Shown: positions 1 through 8,332, counted from the first letter of the stretch. The stretch is 30,067 bases of DNA from Spirochaetaceae bacterium (GCA_026710565.1 JAPOQV010000337.1:1-30067); one strand, 5' to 3'. Made by a program: numbers and translations. The notes: generated by a model from the sequence alone, not told the origin.

Positions 1-268
1 ATGTCAATCCTTGAAGAAGGTAACATGCATCGAAATTGCGAAACGAACATGGCTACAACCGGACCCGAAAAAGCCGGCCCGAGGCCAATCAAGTCATTGC
101 CGCAATGGGAGTTATGAGAAATCCAGCCCGTGGAAGTTCCGACTAGCGGTTGCCCGGTGGGGCAGCGATCGGAACGCGCCGCGTCGGTTTGAGAGTACGT
201 CGTAGCCACCGCCTCCTGAGGTCGCGATGCCGGGTCGACAGGACGGGCGGCTGCCACTACGGTGAGGT
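1..268. other. Window-edge region without a supported gene
   Basis: I see no convincing gene here. Frame 1 is open from the first base to a TGA ending at 114 and could be a 37-residue peptide or the tail of a gene that begins outside the window, but it matches nothing I recognise. The base composition up to about 120 is less GC-rich than the rest of the left arm. No terminator, tRNA or insertion-sequence end is evident. Confidence 0.4.
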
Positions 269-673
269 ATGAGCCAGGGCCGGTTCTTTGCGCGCGACGA
301 GGGGGAGCGCGAGACGATGGAGGGGTTCGAGCTTGGCTGGCACAGCCGGCCGGAGACCACCGGGGCCGGGCAGCTCGTGGTCATCGAGGTGAAGCTCGAT
401 CCCGGCGGGGGCCACGACTTCCACCGCCACCCCAACCAGGAAGAGGTGATCTACGTCCTGGACGGCGAGATCGAGCAATGGGTCGACCGCGGCAGCCGCA
501 CGCTGCGAGCCGGCGACTCGGCGTTCATTCCGGCCGCCATGGTGCACGCATCGTTCAACGTGTCGGGGTCGGCAGCGCGGTTGCTGGCGATCCTCGCCCC
601 GTGCGTGGGGGACGAAGGGTACGAGCTGGAGGAAGTGCACGAGCAGGCCCCCTGGAGCGAGCTGCGCTCCTGA
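269..673 (+). CDS. Cupin-domain protein
   Basis: A 134-residue single-domain cupin. The first cupin motif is visible as HxHxxxE (H52, H54, E58) followed by the turn glycine G66. The second motif carries H93 in MVHASF after the AGDSAFIP strand. These four residues are the usual metal ligands of small RmlC-like cupins, so the fold and a bound divalent metal are well supported. The substrate is not: proteins of this size include dioxygenases, isomerases and sugar-binding sensors. A GGTGAGG sequence lies just before the ATG, rather close for a ribosome site. The gene converges on the D-2-hydroxyacid dehydrogenase with a 16-bp gap, so it is its own transcription unit. No signal peptide, hence cytoplasmic. 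Confidence 0.85.
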   Translation: MSQGRFFARDEGERETMEGFELGWHSRPETTGAGQLVVIEVKLDPGGGHDFHRHPNQEEVIYVLDGEIEQWVDRGSRTLRAGDSAFIPAAMVHASFNVSGSAARLLAILAPCVGDEGYELEEVHEQAPWSELRS

Positions 674-689
674 TCCGCCGGCCGGGCCC

Positions 690-1691
690 TCAGCGCGGCC
701 TGAAGCGGGCGATCACGTCGTCGGCAAAGGCGTGGTTGGCATCACGCGTGCGCCCGGCGGCGTGCGGGGTGTGCACGACGTTGTGGCGGCCGATCAGGGG
801 TGAGTCGAGCGGCACCGGCTCCGCGTCGAACACGTCGGCGGCCAGCGCCAGCTCGTCGTTGAGCACGCGGCGGTACAGGGCCCGCGTGTCGCACACCGCC
901 GCGCGCGTGACCTGCACCACCAGGCCGTGCATGGGCAGCGCGTCGATCAGCTCCGCGGTGATCAGGCCGCGGGTCGAGTCGGTGAGCGGCACCATGGGCA
1001 CGAGGATCTCCGCGTCTGCGACCAGCTCCTCGACGTGGAACCGCCGCTCGGCGCGCGCCGCCGTGAACGAGGCGTCGGGCGCGAACGGGTCCCAGACCGC
1101 CACCTCGGCGCCCAGCGCCGCGCACCAGGAGGCGTAGCGGGCGCCGATGTTGCCCACGCCGACCACGCGCACGCGCTTGCCGGCGACGGTGCCGTTGCAG
1201 AACCGCGGGTCGTCGCAGAACTGGGCGCCGCGCACGCGGCCGGCTCCGGCTTCCGGCGAGTAGTCCCACGGCGTCTGGCTGGTCTGCATGGCGGTGTGGT
1301 TCTGAGGGATCCGGCGCAGTCCGCAGATCGTCAGCGCCAGGGCGTACTCGGCGACCGTCTGGCCCCAGTACACATCCGCGCGGTGCGGGATGAAGCGCAC
1401 GCCGCGCGCCTCGGCGGCCGCGACCGCCTCCTCGGAGCCGTCGCTCCGGTCGAGGTAGCACTCCTCAAGAGCGGCGAAGGGGTCCAGGTCGTGCGCGCGG
1501 AGCTGGAATCCCAGCAGCACCAGCCGCTGCACCGAACCGGGATCCCGCACCAGGCGCGCCGGGACGGCGTCCTCCGCCTCGGTCCGGATCAACTCGCACT
1601 CGCCGCGCTCCTCCCAGCGGCGCTGCCAGTGATCGGCGGTGTAGGGCCAGCTACGCTCGAACTGCCGGTGCACGCAGATCACGGAGCGCAT
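690..1691 (-). CDS. D-2-hydroxyacid dehydrogenase, NAD-binding
   Basis: 333 residues with the D-isomer-specific 2-hydroxyacid dehydrogenase layout. A Rossmann GVGNIG loop lies at about residues 178-183, with an acidic residue ending the next strand (VAVWDP). The catalytic trio is R263 (VTRAAV), E291 (FDAEP) and H310 (HTPHAAG). The family interconverts 2-oxoacids and D-2-hydroxyacids with NAD(P)H. The exact substrate cannot be read from sequence. It is the last gene of the leftward operon, about 25 bp after the AglG-like permease, so it probably acts on a product of the imported sugar or sugar acid. The N-terminal ~100 residues are divergent from classical formate or phosphoglycerate dehydrogenases. 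No sign of truncation. Confidence 0.9.
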   Translation of the reverse strand: MRSVICVHRQFERSWPYTADHWQRRWEERGECELIRTEAEDAVPARLVRDPGSVQRLVLLGFQLRAHDLDPFAALEECYLDRSDGSEEAVAAAEARGVRFIPHRADVYWGQTVAEYALALTICGLRRIPQNHTAMQTSQTPWDYSPEAGAGRVRGAQFCDDPRFCNGTVAGKRVRVVGVGNIGARYASWCAALGAEVAVWDPFAPDASFTAARAERRFHVEELVADAEILVPMVPLTDSTRGLITAELIDALPMHGLVVQVTRAAVCDTRALYRRVLNDELALAADVFDAEPVPLDSPLIGRHNVVHTPHAAGRTRDANHAFADDVIARFRPR

Positions 1692-1716
1692 GGTGCCCCG
1701 TCCGGCCGCGGTGGCC

Positions 1717-2562
1717 TCATCCCTTGACCGATCCGGCCATCAGGCCGCGCACGAAGTAGCGCTGCAGCGAGAAGAAGACCACCAGCGGCATCACGATCGT
1801 CACGAACGCCCCGGAGGTTAGCACGTGCCAGTCCTGCCCGCGCGAGCCTACCAGCTCGGCGAGCCGCGTGGTGACCAGCGCGAACTCCGCCTTGGTGCCC
1901 AGGAACACCAGCGCCACCAGCAGGTCGTTCCACACCCAGAGGAACTGAAAGATTGCGAAGGACGCGACCACCGGCGTGGCGAGCGGCAGCACCAGGCGCG
2001 TGAAGGTGACCCAGGGCGTCGCGCCGTCGGTGTGCGCCGACTCGATGATCTCGCCCGAGATGGACGTGGCGATGTACCCGTAGAGCAGGTAGGTGGCCAG
2101 CGGCAGGCCGAAGCCGGTGTGCGCGAGCCAGATGCCCAGAAAGGTCCCGTTCAGCCGCAGGCCGGTATAGAGGCGCAGCACGGGGATCAGCGCCATCTGC
2201 AGCGGGACGATCAGCAGGCTGACGATGAGGATGAAGATCAGGTGGCGGCCCGGAAAGTCCATCCAGGCGATCGCGTAGGCGGCGAACGCCGCGATCGTGA
2301 TCGGGATCACCGTGGACGGGATCGTGACCAGCAGGCTGTTCAGGAAGGCGTTGCCCATGTTGTCGGCCAGGATGACCCGCTCGTAGTTGCCCAGGGTCCA
2401 CTGTCCGGAGGCGAACGGCTTGGCGAACGCCGTCCACCAGCCGCTGTTCGCGATGGCGTCCTCGGAGCGAAACGAGCTCACCAGCAACCCCAGCGTCGGG
2501 GCCGTCCAGAGGACCACCAGCGCCCCCACGAAAATCCAGATGAACAGCTTGCCGGCTTTCAT
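1717..2562 (-). CDS. Sugar ABC permease, AglG/MalG type
   Basis: 281-residue inner-membrane permease with about six hydrophobic segments. The cytoplasmic EAA loop that docks the ATPase begins near residue 174 (ESAHTDGA, followed by RLVLPLATP). The stretches PLQMALIPVLRLY and FAIFQFLWVWNDLL, and the terminal RYFVRGLMAGSVKG, are strongly reminiscent of AglG, the second permease of the alpha-glucoside transporter of rhizobia. Its ATG overlaps the stop of the upstream permease in an ATGA (2559-2562), so the two are translationally coupled and would form the heterodimeric channel. Substrate is inferred only from family: an alpha-glucoside or related oligosaccharide. Confidence 0.95.
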   Translation of the reverse strand: MKAGKLFIWIFVGALVVLWTAPTLGLLVSSFRSEDAIANSGWWTAFAKPFASGQWTLGNYERVILADNMGNAFLNSLLVTIPSTVIPITIAAFAAYAIAWMDFPGRHLIFILIVSLLIVPLQMALIPVLRLYTGLRLNGTFLGIWLAHTGFGLPLATYLLYGYIATSISGEIIESAHTDGATPWVTFTRLVLPLATPVVASFAIFQFLWVWNDLLVALVFLGTKAEFALVTTRLAELVGSRGQDWHVLTSGAFVTIVMPLVVFFSLQRYFVRGLMAGSVKG

Positions 2563-3671
2563 GCCGATTCCCGCCGCATGCGCCGGACGGTCCGCATCAT
2601 GAACGGGACGACGATGATGAACAGCAGCACCGCCAGCGCGCTGCCGCGGCCGAAGTCGAAGAAGCGGAACGCCTCGGCGTACATGCGCGACGCCACCACG
2701 TCGGTGTCGAAGTTGCCGCTGGTCATGACGAACACGACGTCGAAGACCTTCAGCACCAGGAACAGGATCGTCGTGGAGACGGTGAGCAGAGTGGCCCTGA
2801 TGCGCGGGATGGTGATGCGGAAGAAGACCCTGACCTCGCCCGCGCCGTCGATGCGCGCAGCCTCAAGAAGCTCCTGGGGAACGCCCTTGACCGCCGCCGA
2901 AAGGATCACCATGGCGAATCCGGTCTGCAGCCAGATCATGATGAAGATCAGGAACAGGTTGTTGATCCACGGGATGCCGATCGCGTTCCAGGGGATCTGC
3001 GTCAGCCATGCCTGCGGCTCGCCGCCGAACGCGGTGACGATGGCGTTGAGCAGTCCGACTTGGTCGTAGCCGGCCGGCTGAAAGTAGTAGACGAAGCGCC
3101 AGATCACGCTGGCGCCGACGAATGATATCGCCATTGGGAGGAAGATCAGCGCCTTGACGACGCGCTCGACGACCGGACCCAGGCGGTCGATCAGGACCGC
3201 GATCAGCAGGCCCAGCACGACCGAGACGAACGGCACCAGCAGCACCCAGAGCAGGGTGTTGCGGAGCACCAGCAGCATCTCCGGGTCCGTGATGATGAAG
3301 AAGTAGTTCGCGAACCCGACGAACACCTGCGAGGTGCGGTCGAAGAAGCTGATCCAGATCGTGCGAACCGCCGGAAAGACGATGTAGATGCACAGGATCA
3401 GGATGGCGGGGCCGACGAACAGCCAGGGCCGCGTCGCCTCCCGCAGGCGGCGCGGCAGGGCTTCGACCACGCCGTTGCCGGCGTAGAACAGTCCCCAGAC
3501 GCCGCCGATGCCGATGATCAGCGCGATCGCGGCGATCAGCGCCTTCGGTGCCCGGCTGTCCCGCATGAACAGGAACGCCAGGAACAGGAGCGCCGCGACG
3601 AGCGCGAACAGCCCGGCGGCGCGGAGCAGCGCGGGGAGCGCGATCCGTTCGGGCCGTGTGCCTTCGGTCAT
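2559..3671 (-). CDS. Sugar ABC permease, AglF/MalF type
   Basis: Permease of 370 residues from the ATG at 3671. An ATG 51 bp further upstream is in frame, but the extra residues are Cys/Pro-rich and the region holds a hairpin, so I prefer 3671. After two N-terminal hydrophobic segments come the core helices and an EAA loop (EAARIDGAGE, then FFRITIPRI). The run IWLQTGFAMVILSAAVKG and the C-terminal VMTSGNFDTDVV region resemble AglF. It pairs with the overlapping AglG-like gene. The first gene of the trio, the binding protein, is upstream across an 87-bp gap containing a GC-rich hairpin. Confidence 0.93.
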   Translation of the reverse strand: MTEGTRPERIALPALLRAAGLFALVAALLFLAFLFMRDSRAPKALIAAIALIIGIGGVWGLFYAGNGVVEALPRRLREATRPWLFVGPAILILCIYIVFPAVRTIWISFFDRTSQVFVGFANYFFIITDPEMLLVLRNTLLWVLLVPFVSVVLGLLIAVLIDRLGPVVERVVKALIFLPMAISFVGASVIWRFVYYFQPAGYDQVGLLNAIVTAFGGEPQAWLTQIPWNAIGIPWINNLFLIFIMIWLQTGFAMVILSAAVKGVPQELLEAARIDGAGEVRVFFRITIPRIRATLLTVSTTILFLVLKVFDVVFVMTSGNFDTDVVASRMYAEAFRFFDFGRGSALAVLLFIIVVPFMMRTVRRMRRESA

Positions 3672-3689
3672 CGCCGGAAGTGCGCACAA

Positions 3690-3734
3690 CGCCGGCCGCG
3701 GGCCGCATCCTGCGGCGGGCACCTGCGGCCGGCG
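3690..3734 (-). terminator. GC-rich intercistronic hairpin after binding-protein gene
   Basis: A perfect 10-bp inverted repeat (CGCCGGCCGC at 3690-3699 with its complement at 3725-3734) encloses a second hairpin (GCCGCA 3702-3707 with TGCGGC 3711-3716). It sits between the stop of the sugar-binding protein and the start of the AglF-like permease on the transcribed strand. There is no T-run, so it is more likely a partial terminator or a 3'-end stabiliser that favours the binding-protein message than a full stop. Confidence 0.45.
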
Positions 3735-3758
3735 CTGAAGCGCATGCTGCGGTTCAGG

Positions 3759-5087
3759 TCAGCGCGGGAACGATGCGTCGATCTTCGCGAGCACGGAGCC
3801 CAGCTCCTCGCCGCTGATGTAGTCGACCACTCCGGTCCAGAAGGTGCCGGCGCCGACCGCGCCCGGCATCAGGTCCGAGCCGTCGAAGCGGAAGGTGTCG
3901 GCGTTCTGGATGATCTGGGCCGCCTTCTGATCGACGTAGGAACCGTGCCACTCGATCTTGGCGTCCTTGTGCGGAGCCACGAAGCCGCCGAAGCCGGCCC
4001 ACACGCGCGTGGACTCGCCCGACGCCAGCCAGCGCATCACCGCCAGGGTGGCCGGATCGTCGTTGAAGGCGCTCAGGATGTCGCCGGCGCCAAGCGCGGC
4101 CCGGCCCTCTTCGGCATCGATCGGCGGCAGGTAGAAGACGTCGATGACCTCTCCGATCTGTTCCTGGGCGCTTTCCGGCAGAAAGCCGGCGATGAACGTG
4201 GCCTGCCGGTGCATGAGGGCGCGCGGCGGATCCTGCACCAGCGGCGTGGCCGCGTCGCCGAACGGGACGGTCAGGATCGCGCTGCGGCCGCCCAGGACGA
4301 AGTCGTCCCGGAACCAGATCTCTCCCATGATCTCGATCGCCCGCCGCACCTCGGGCGAGTCGAACGGCAACTCGCCGCGGGTCCAGGCGTCGTACTGCTC
4401 GGGCGTCGCCGTGCGCAGCATGATGTCCTCGATCCAGTCGGTGGCGACCCATCCGGTGGCGCCGGAGCTCTCGATGCCGATCGACCACGGGACGTGGCCA
4501 TCGGCGGCCATCTGCTCGGAGAGCGCGACCAGCTCGTCCCAGGTCTCCGGGATCTCGTAACCTTCGGCCTCGAACACGGGCTTGGCGTACCAGACCAGGC
4601 TCTTCAGCGAGGCCCGGTACCAGACGCCGGCGATCGTGCCGTCGACGCGTGACAGGTCGATCCGGGCGTCGGAGTACTGCTGCTGCAGGTAGTCCATGCT
4701 GAACGACTCGGACAGGTCGACGATGAACCCGCGCCGTACCATGTCGGCCATCAGGCCGGGTTGAGGGAAGGCCGCGATGTCGGGCGGGTCACCGCCCTCG
4801 GCGCGAATCACCACCAGTGACTCGAAGTCGCCGGAGCCTTCGTAGACGATGTCGATGCCGGTCTGTTCCTCGAAGGGCGCCATGCTGGCGTCGAAGCGCT
4901 CGGCGTCGACGTCGACGAAGGCGCCGAAGACGTTGACCGTGGCCCCGGACAGGTCCTGGCCGCCGGTCCAGGGGTTGTCGGCGGCGGCGGAAGCCGTCGA
5001 GGCCTCCTCTTCGCCGGTGGCGAACAGCGGCGCCGCTGCGATGGCGCAGAGCGCGGCTGCGATGAGCAACGTGCGTGCTCGATTCAT
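3759..5087 (-). CDS. Sugar-binding protein of ABC importer (AglE-like)
   Basis: 442 residues from the ATG at 5087, chosen because AGGAGG lies at 5095-5100 at ideal spacing and a Sec signal peptide begins there (MNRARTLLIAAALCAIAAAP). A signal without a cleavage-site lipobox cysteine is followed by FATGEEE and a Ser/Ala linker, a pattern common in spirochaete binding proteins. The mature part has family 1 solute-binding features: a G-x-F-x-V-x2-D-like first strand, GGDPPDIAAFPQ near the hinge, and a late GGFVAPHKD segment. It should capture an oligosaccharide in the periplasm and deliver it to the two permeases encoded downstream. Ligand inferred from the AglF/AglG partners only. No ATPase gene is linked. 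Confidence 0.92.
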   Translation of the reverse strand: MNRARTLLIAAALCAIAAAPLFATGEEEASTASAAADNPWTGGQDLSGATVNVFGAFVDVDAERFDASMAPFEEQTGIDIVYEGSGDFESLVVIRAEGGDPPDIAAFPQPGLMADMVRRGFIVDLSESFSMDYLQQQYSDARIDLSRVDGTIAGVWYRASLKSLVWYAKPVFEAEGYEIPETWDELVALSEQMAADGHVPWSIGIESSGATGWVATDWIEDIMLRTATPEQYDAWTRGELPFDSPEVRRAIEIMGEIWFRDDFVLGGRSAILTVPFGDAATPLVQDPPRALMHRQATFIAGFLPESAQEQIGEVIDVFYLPPIDAEEGRAALGAGDILSAFNDDPATLAVMRWLASGESTRVWAGFGGFVAPHKDAKIEWHGSYVDQKAAQIIQNADTFRFDGSDLMPGAVGAGTFWTGVVDYISGEELGSVLAKIDASFPR

Positions 5088-5154
5088 GTGTAATCCTCCT
5101 TGATGAACACTGCTTCGAAAGTGGTGGCAGCCTCCCGTCGTCGTCAAACCCGCG

Positions 5155-5796
5155 CTACGCCGCCGCGCGCTCCCAGAGGTGCAGCAACTCGGCAGAAGTG
5201 GTCAGATCCAGGCCGATCGCCCGGAACTGCCGCAGGGCAGCCCTGTGGCCGTCCGGGCGGGGGGAGCGCAGGCAGTCCTCGACCATCACCAGGTAGTAGT
5301 CGAGGCCGTTGCCGTCCCAGGCGGTCGCCTCCACGCACCAGTCGGTCGAGCAGCCGGTCACCACCACGGTCTCGCGCTGGAGGGTGCGCAGCAGCAGATC
5401 GAAGTCCGTGCCCTTGAAGGCGCTGCCGCGGTCCTTGGGGATGACGACGTCCTGCGGCTGAGGTTCCAGGCGGGGGTGCACGCGCATGCGGTCCGAGGCC
5501 GGCTCGAAACGGGTCAGCAGCTCGTCGACCGGGTGTCCGAGGTTGATCAGGGCGCGCAGGTAGGCGGCGGAGAAGTTGCGCAGGCCCGGGCCCCTGAAGT
5601 TGTAGAAGTAGAACACCGGCAGGCCGGCATCCCGCGCGGCCCGCGTGAGCCGCTTCACCCTCTCCAGGATGACGCGGTCGGGTCCGTCGTCCCACATCGA
5701 CGAGTTCTCGATGTCGATCACGGCCAGCGCCGCGCGGCTCGGATCGACCACCTCGGCCAGGGTCTCGCAGACTCGCTTCCCGTCGATCGTCACCAT
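5155..5796 (-). CDS. Isochorismatase-family cysteine hydrolase
   Basis: 213 residues with the complete catalytic triad of the family: D28 in AVIDIEN, K121 in VIPKDRGSAF and C154 in the GCSTDWCVEATA signature. Members hydrolyse isochorismate, nicotinamide, N-carbamoyl amines, biuret and similar amides, so the substrate stays open. It is the first gene of the leftward operon, 67 bp before the binding-protein start, with a reasonable promoter upstream. A nearby out-of-frame ATG at about 5809 precedes the chosen start. Association of such an amidase with a sugar importer and a hydroxyacid dehydrogenase is not a combination I recognise from a known pathway. Confidence 0.9.
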   Translation of the reverse strand: MVTIDGKRVCETLAEVVDPSRAALAVIDIENSSMWDDGPDRVILERVKRLTRAARDAGLPVFYFYNFRGPGLRNFSAAYLRALINLGHPVDELLTRFEPASDRMRVHPRLEPQPQDVVIPKDRGSAFKGTDFDLLLRTLQRETVVVTGCSTDWCVEATAWDGNGLDYYLVMVEDCLRSPRPDGHRAALRQFRAIGLDLTTSAELLHLWERAAA

Positions 5797-5818
5797 GGGC
5801 GATGTTCCATGATCGGCA

Positions 5819-5846
5819 ACGATAGCGCGCAGGCATCGGGCGTCAA
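5819..5846 (-). promoter_or_regulatory. Candidate sigma-70-type promoter for the leftward operon
   Basis: On the minus strand TTGACG (5846-5841) is followed after 16 bp by TATCGT (5824-5819). The expected start of transcription is about 15 bases before the isochorismatase-like ATG at 5796. It lies in the 80-bp divergent gap, so factors bound here could control both directions. Based on hexamer match only. Confidence 0.4.
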
Positions 5847-5876
5847 CGCGCGCGCATCGGGTATGCTCGCCCCGTC

Positions 5877-6785
5877 ATGGACCGGATGCGTTTCAAGGAT
5901 CACTTCACGGGACCCATCTGCTCGATCAACACGCCGTTCCGCAAGGACGGCGCGATCGACTACGCCGGCCTGCGCGGGTTCGTCGACGCCGCCATCGCCG
6001 GCGGGGCACGCACCGTCCTGTTCACCCCCGGCGACAGCCTGTACACGGTGCTGTCGGAGCAGGAGATCGCCGACCTCACCAGGGCGACGCGCGAGCACGT
6101 CGGCAGCCGGGCGATGTTTCTGGCCGCCGCGGGGCCGTGGTGGCAGGATCAGGCGGTGGCCTTCGCCCGCTACGCGGCCGAGGTCGGCGCCGACGGCGTC
6201 CTCGCCTCCATGCCGTTCCGGGGCGTCACGGTGCGCGATGCGGCCGATTACTTCCTGGCCATCTCCCGCGAGCTGCCGACGGTGATCCTGAGCGCCACGC
6301 TGGCGCCGCTCGGGCTGGGGGGCGCGCTGGACGCGGTGCGGGTGCTGCTGGCGGAGGGCGAGAACGTCGTCGGCTTTAAGGAAGACTACGGCCCGGAGTT
6401 CGCGCGCCCGGCCTGCTTGCTGACGCAGGGTACGTGGAGCAACTTCGCCGGCGGCCAGAAGCAGACGCACCTGGACATGCTCCCGTATGGGTGCGACGGC
6501 TACATGTCGGTGCTGGTGGTGTTCAAGCCGGAGATCGCCCGCGCCTACTGGAGCGCGGGCGAGCGCGGCGATATACCGGCGGCGGCCGGGATCATCCGCG
6601 ACTACGACATGCCGATGTTCGACCTGCTGGGCGCCGCCTCGCCAGCCGGCATCGACGCTGCCCAGCACGCCATGATGGAGCTTGCCGGCATCTCCGGGCG
6701 CTGGCGGCGGCCGCCGCTGACCGACTACACCGACGAGGAGCTGGAGCGGTTGCGGGCCGGCCTGCAGGAGCTGTCGCTGCTGTGA
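5877..6785 (+). CDS. DapA/NanA-superfamily aldolase-like protein
   Basis: 302 residues with the dihydrodipicolinate synthase/N-acetylneuraminate lyase TIM-barrel pattern. It starts PICSINTPF, has the Schiff-base lysine K168 in GFKEDYG, and normal length. Two canonical active-site elements differ. The GTTGE-type loop reads TPGDS (50-54), and the catalytic tyrosine usually found in VILYN is replaced in VILSATLAP (position 139 is Ser). It therefore probably makes or breaks a different 2-oxoacid adduct than DapA or NanA, or uses another proton donor. ATGs at 5877 and 5886 are both possible; I used the first. It is followed after 22 bp by the BNR protein, with a good ribosome site, so the two form an operon divergent from the transporter operon. 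Confidence 0.88.
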   Translation: MDRMRFKDHFTGPICSINTPFRKDGAIDYAGLRGFVDAAIAGGARTVLFTPGDSLYTVLSEQEIADLTRATREHVGSRAMFLAAAGPWWQDQAVAFARYAAEVGADGVLASMPFRGVTVRDAADYFLAISRELPTVILSATLAPLGLGGALDAVRVLLAEGENVVGFKEDYGPEFARPACLLTQGTWSNFAGGQKQTHLDMLPYGCDGYMSVLVVFKPEIARAYWSAGERGDIPAAAGIIRDYDMPMFDLLGAASPAGIDAAQHAMMELAGISGRWRRPPLTDYTDEELERLRAGLQELSLL

Positions 6786-6807
6786 GCCGAAGGAGGAGGG
6801 AACGCTG

Positions 6808-7917
6808 ATGCGCATCCTGGACACGGGTCTGGTCTATGCCAACCCCAAGCCGCACCTGCATACCAGGCACGCCTTTCACCCGACGCTGGTCGACCTGGGC
6901 GGCGGCGAGCTGCTCTGCGGCTACGACGTCGGGGCCGCGGTCGAGGGTCTGGACTACCGCACCTACCGGTCGCGGTCGCGGGACGACGGCGCGACCTGGG
7001 AGCCGGAGGGACCGCTCCTGGCCGATCGCTACGTCGATGGGTACACGCACTCGGTCAGGCTGAGCGCCGCCGGCGGCGGCCTGGTCGGCTTCGGCGGTCT
7101 GCACCGGCGCGCCGACCGCACGCAGGGACTGGTCAACCGCGAGACGCAGGGCATGGTGCCGATGGACCTGATCCTGGTGCGCTCGGACGACCGCGGGGCG
7201 AGCTGGAGCGAGCCGGAGACCATCGACGTGCCGCTGGACGGTCCGTCGTACGAGATCTGCCACGCGGTGGTGGAGCTCCCCGGCGGCCGCTGGCTGGCGC
7301 CGACCGCCACCTGGGCGGGCTGGGACGGATCGCTGCCGGAGGGCGCCAAGACCGTGGTGCTGATCAGTGCCGATCGCGGCCGTACCTGGCCGGAGCACGC
7401 GGTGATGTTCGACGGCACCGCCGAGGGCGTGGAGCACTGGGAGGTGTCGGTGGTGCCGCTGGACGGCGACCGGGTGCTGGCGGTGTGCTGGGTGTTCCAC
7501 GGGGAGTCCGGCACGCATCGGCCCAACCGGTACGCGCTCTCAAGCGACGGCGGCCGGAGCTTCGCGCCGCCAGCCGAGCTGGGGTTGCGCGGGCAGACCT
7601 GCAAGGCGCTCGCGCTACGGGATGGGCGCCTGCTGTTCGTCTACCGCCGCGACGACCGGCCGGGGCTGTGGGCGACGCTGAGCACCCTGGGCGATGCCGG
7701 CTGGCGTCATCAGGAGGACCTGCCGCTCTGGAGCGGCGGGCTGGCCCACTCGGGGATGACCGGCGCGAGCGGCTCCTCGGACGAGCTTGCGGCGCTGAAG
7801 TTCGGCTTCCCGCAGATGATCGAGCGTGGCGGTGGCGAGGTGCTGGTGGTGTTCTGGTGCTTCGAGGACTGGTCCACCCGCATCCGCTGGATCAGGCTGG
7901 ACGTGTCGTCGAATTGA
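6808..7917 (+). CDS. BNR-repeat sialidase-like beta-propeller protein
   Basis: 369 residues built of repeated beta-sheet blades. Four Asp-box (BNR) motifs are visible: SRDDGATW (57-64), SDDRGASW (126-133), SADRGRTW (187-194) and SSDGGRSF (245-252). This supports the sialidase superfamily fold. Asp boxes lie away from the active site and do not prove sialidase activity; I could not assign the arginine triad with confidence. No signal peptide, so it appears cytoplasmic, unlike most secreted sialidases. AAGGAGGAGG precedes the ATG. Its partner upstream is a DapA/NanA-superfamily protein, which invites a sialic-acid reading, but the partner lacks canonical NanA residues. Confidence 0.85.
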   Translation: MRILDTGLVYANPKPHLHTRHAFHPTLVDLGGGELLCGYDVGAAVEGLDYRTYRSRSRDDGATWEPEGPLLADRYVDGYTHSVRLSAAGGGLVGFGGLHRRADRTQGLVNRETQGMVPMDLILVRSDDRGASWSEPETIDVPLDGPSYEICHAVVELPGGRWLAPTATWAGWDGSLPEGAKTVVLISADRGRTWPEHAVMFDGTAEGVEHWEVSVVPLDGDRVLAVCWVFHGESGTHRPNRYALSSDGGRSFAPPAELGLRGQTCKALALRDGRLLFVYRRDDRPGLWATLSTLGDAGWRHQEDLPLWSGGLAHSGMTGASGSSDELAALKFGFPQMIERGGGEVLVVFWCFEDWSTRIRWIRLDVSSN

Positions 7918-7948
7918 CTGAAGGCAACTCATCGGACGGCACCGGGCT

Positions 7949-8332
7949 CTATGAAGTGGTCACCAAGTCGTACTCGCGCACGAGCATGTCGGCCGGAAGC
8001 TTCCACTCCCGAGACAGAGTCCGGATCATCGCCAACGTGAGAGGGCGCCGACGGCTCAGCACCTCCGACGCGTGTGGCTGGGACCCGATCAGCTCGGCGA
8101 GGTCTTTCTGGCGGAGGCCGCGCGCCTCCATGACGTGCTCAATCGCCGAGATCGGATCGGGGGGCTCTATCGGCCAGTGCTTCGCTTCGTAAGCCTCCAC
8201 CAAAGTAACGAGCACCTCCATCTCGTCTCTTTCCGGGGTGTCTGGCTCAGCGCCCATGAGTCTGTCGATGACGGTCAATGCCATGTCGTAGTCGGCTTCG
8301 CTCCTGATCGGCTTTATATTCGTAATATGCAT
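7949..8332 (-). CDS. HigA-type HTH antitoxin-like regulator, orphan
   Basis: 127 residues from the ATG at 8332, preceded by AGGTGG at good spacing. The N-terminal half (KPIRSEADYDMAL, ETLVEAYE-like helix and HWPIEPPDP) and the C-terminal helix-turn-helix (RQKDLAELIGSQPHASEVLS, about 74-93) match the COG5499 group of HigA-like antitoxins. These proteins bind the promoter of their own toxin-antitoxin operon. Here no HigB/RelE-type toxin gene is adjacent: the HD-domain gene ends 44 bp upstream and the sialidase-like gene converges 31 bp downstream. It may be a solitary regulator or the survivor of a decayed pair. The sequence around its start is AT-richer than its neighbours. Confidence 0.85.
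   Translation of the reverse strand: MHITNIKPIRSEADYDMALTVIDRLMGAEPDTPERDEMEVLVTLVEAYEAKHWPIEPPDPISAIEHVMEARGLRQKDLAELIGSQPHASEVLSRRRPLTLAMIRTLSREWKLPADMLVREYDLVTTS

Noticed and set aside
5877..7917. Reading the DapA-like plus sialidase-like pair as a sialic-acid catabolic operon
   Set aside because: The lyase lacks the canonical tyrosine and loop, the propeller has no signal peptide, and no kinase or epimerase genes are nearby. Kept only as a remote possibility.
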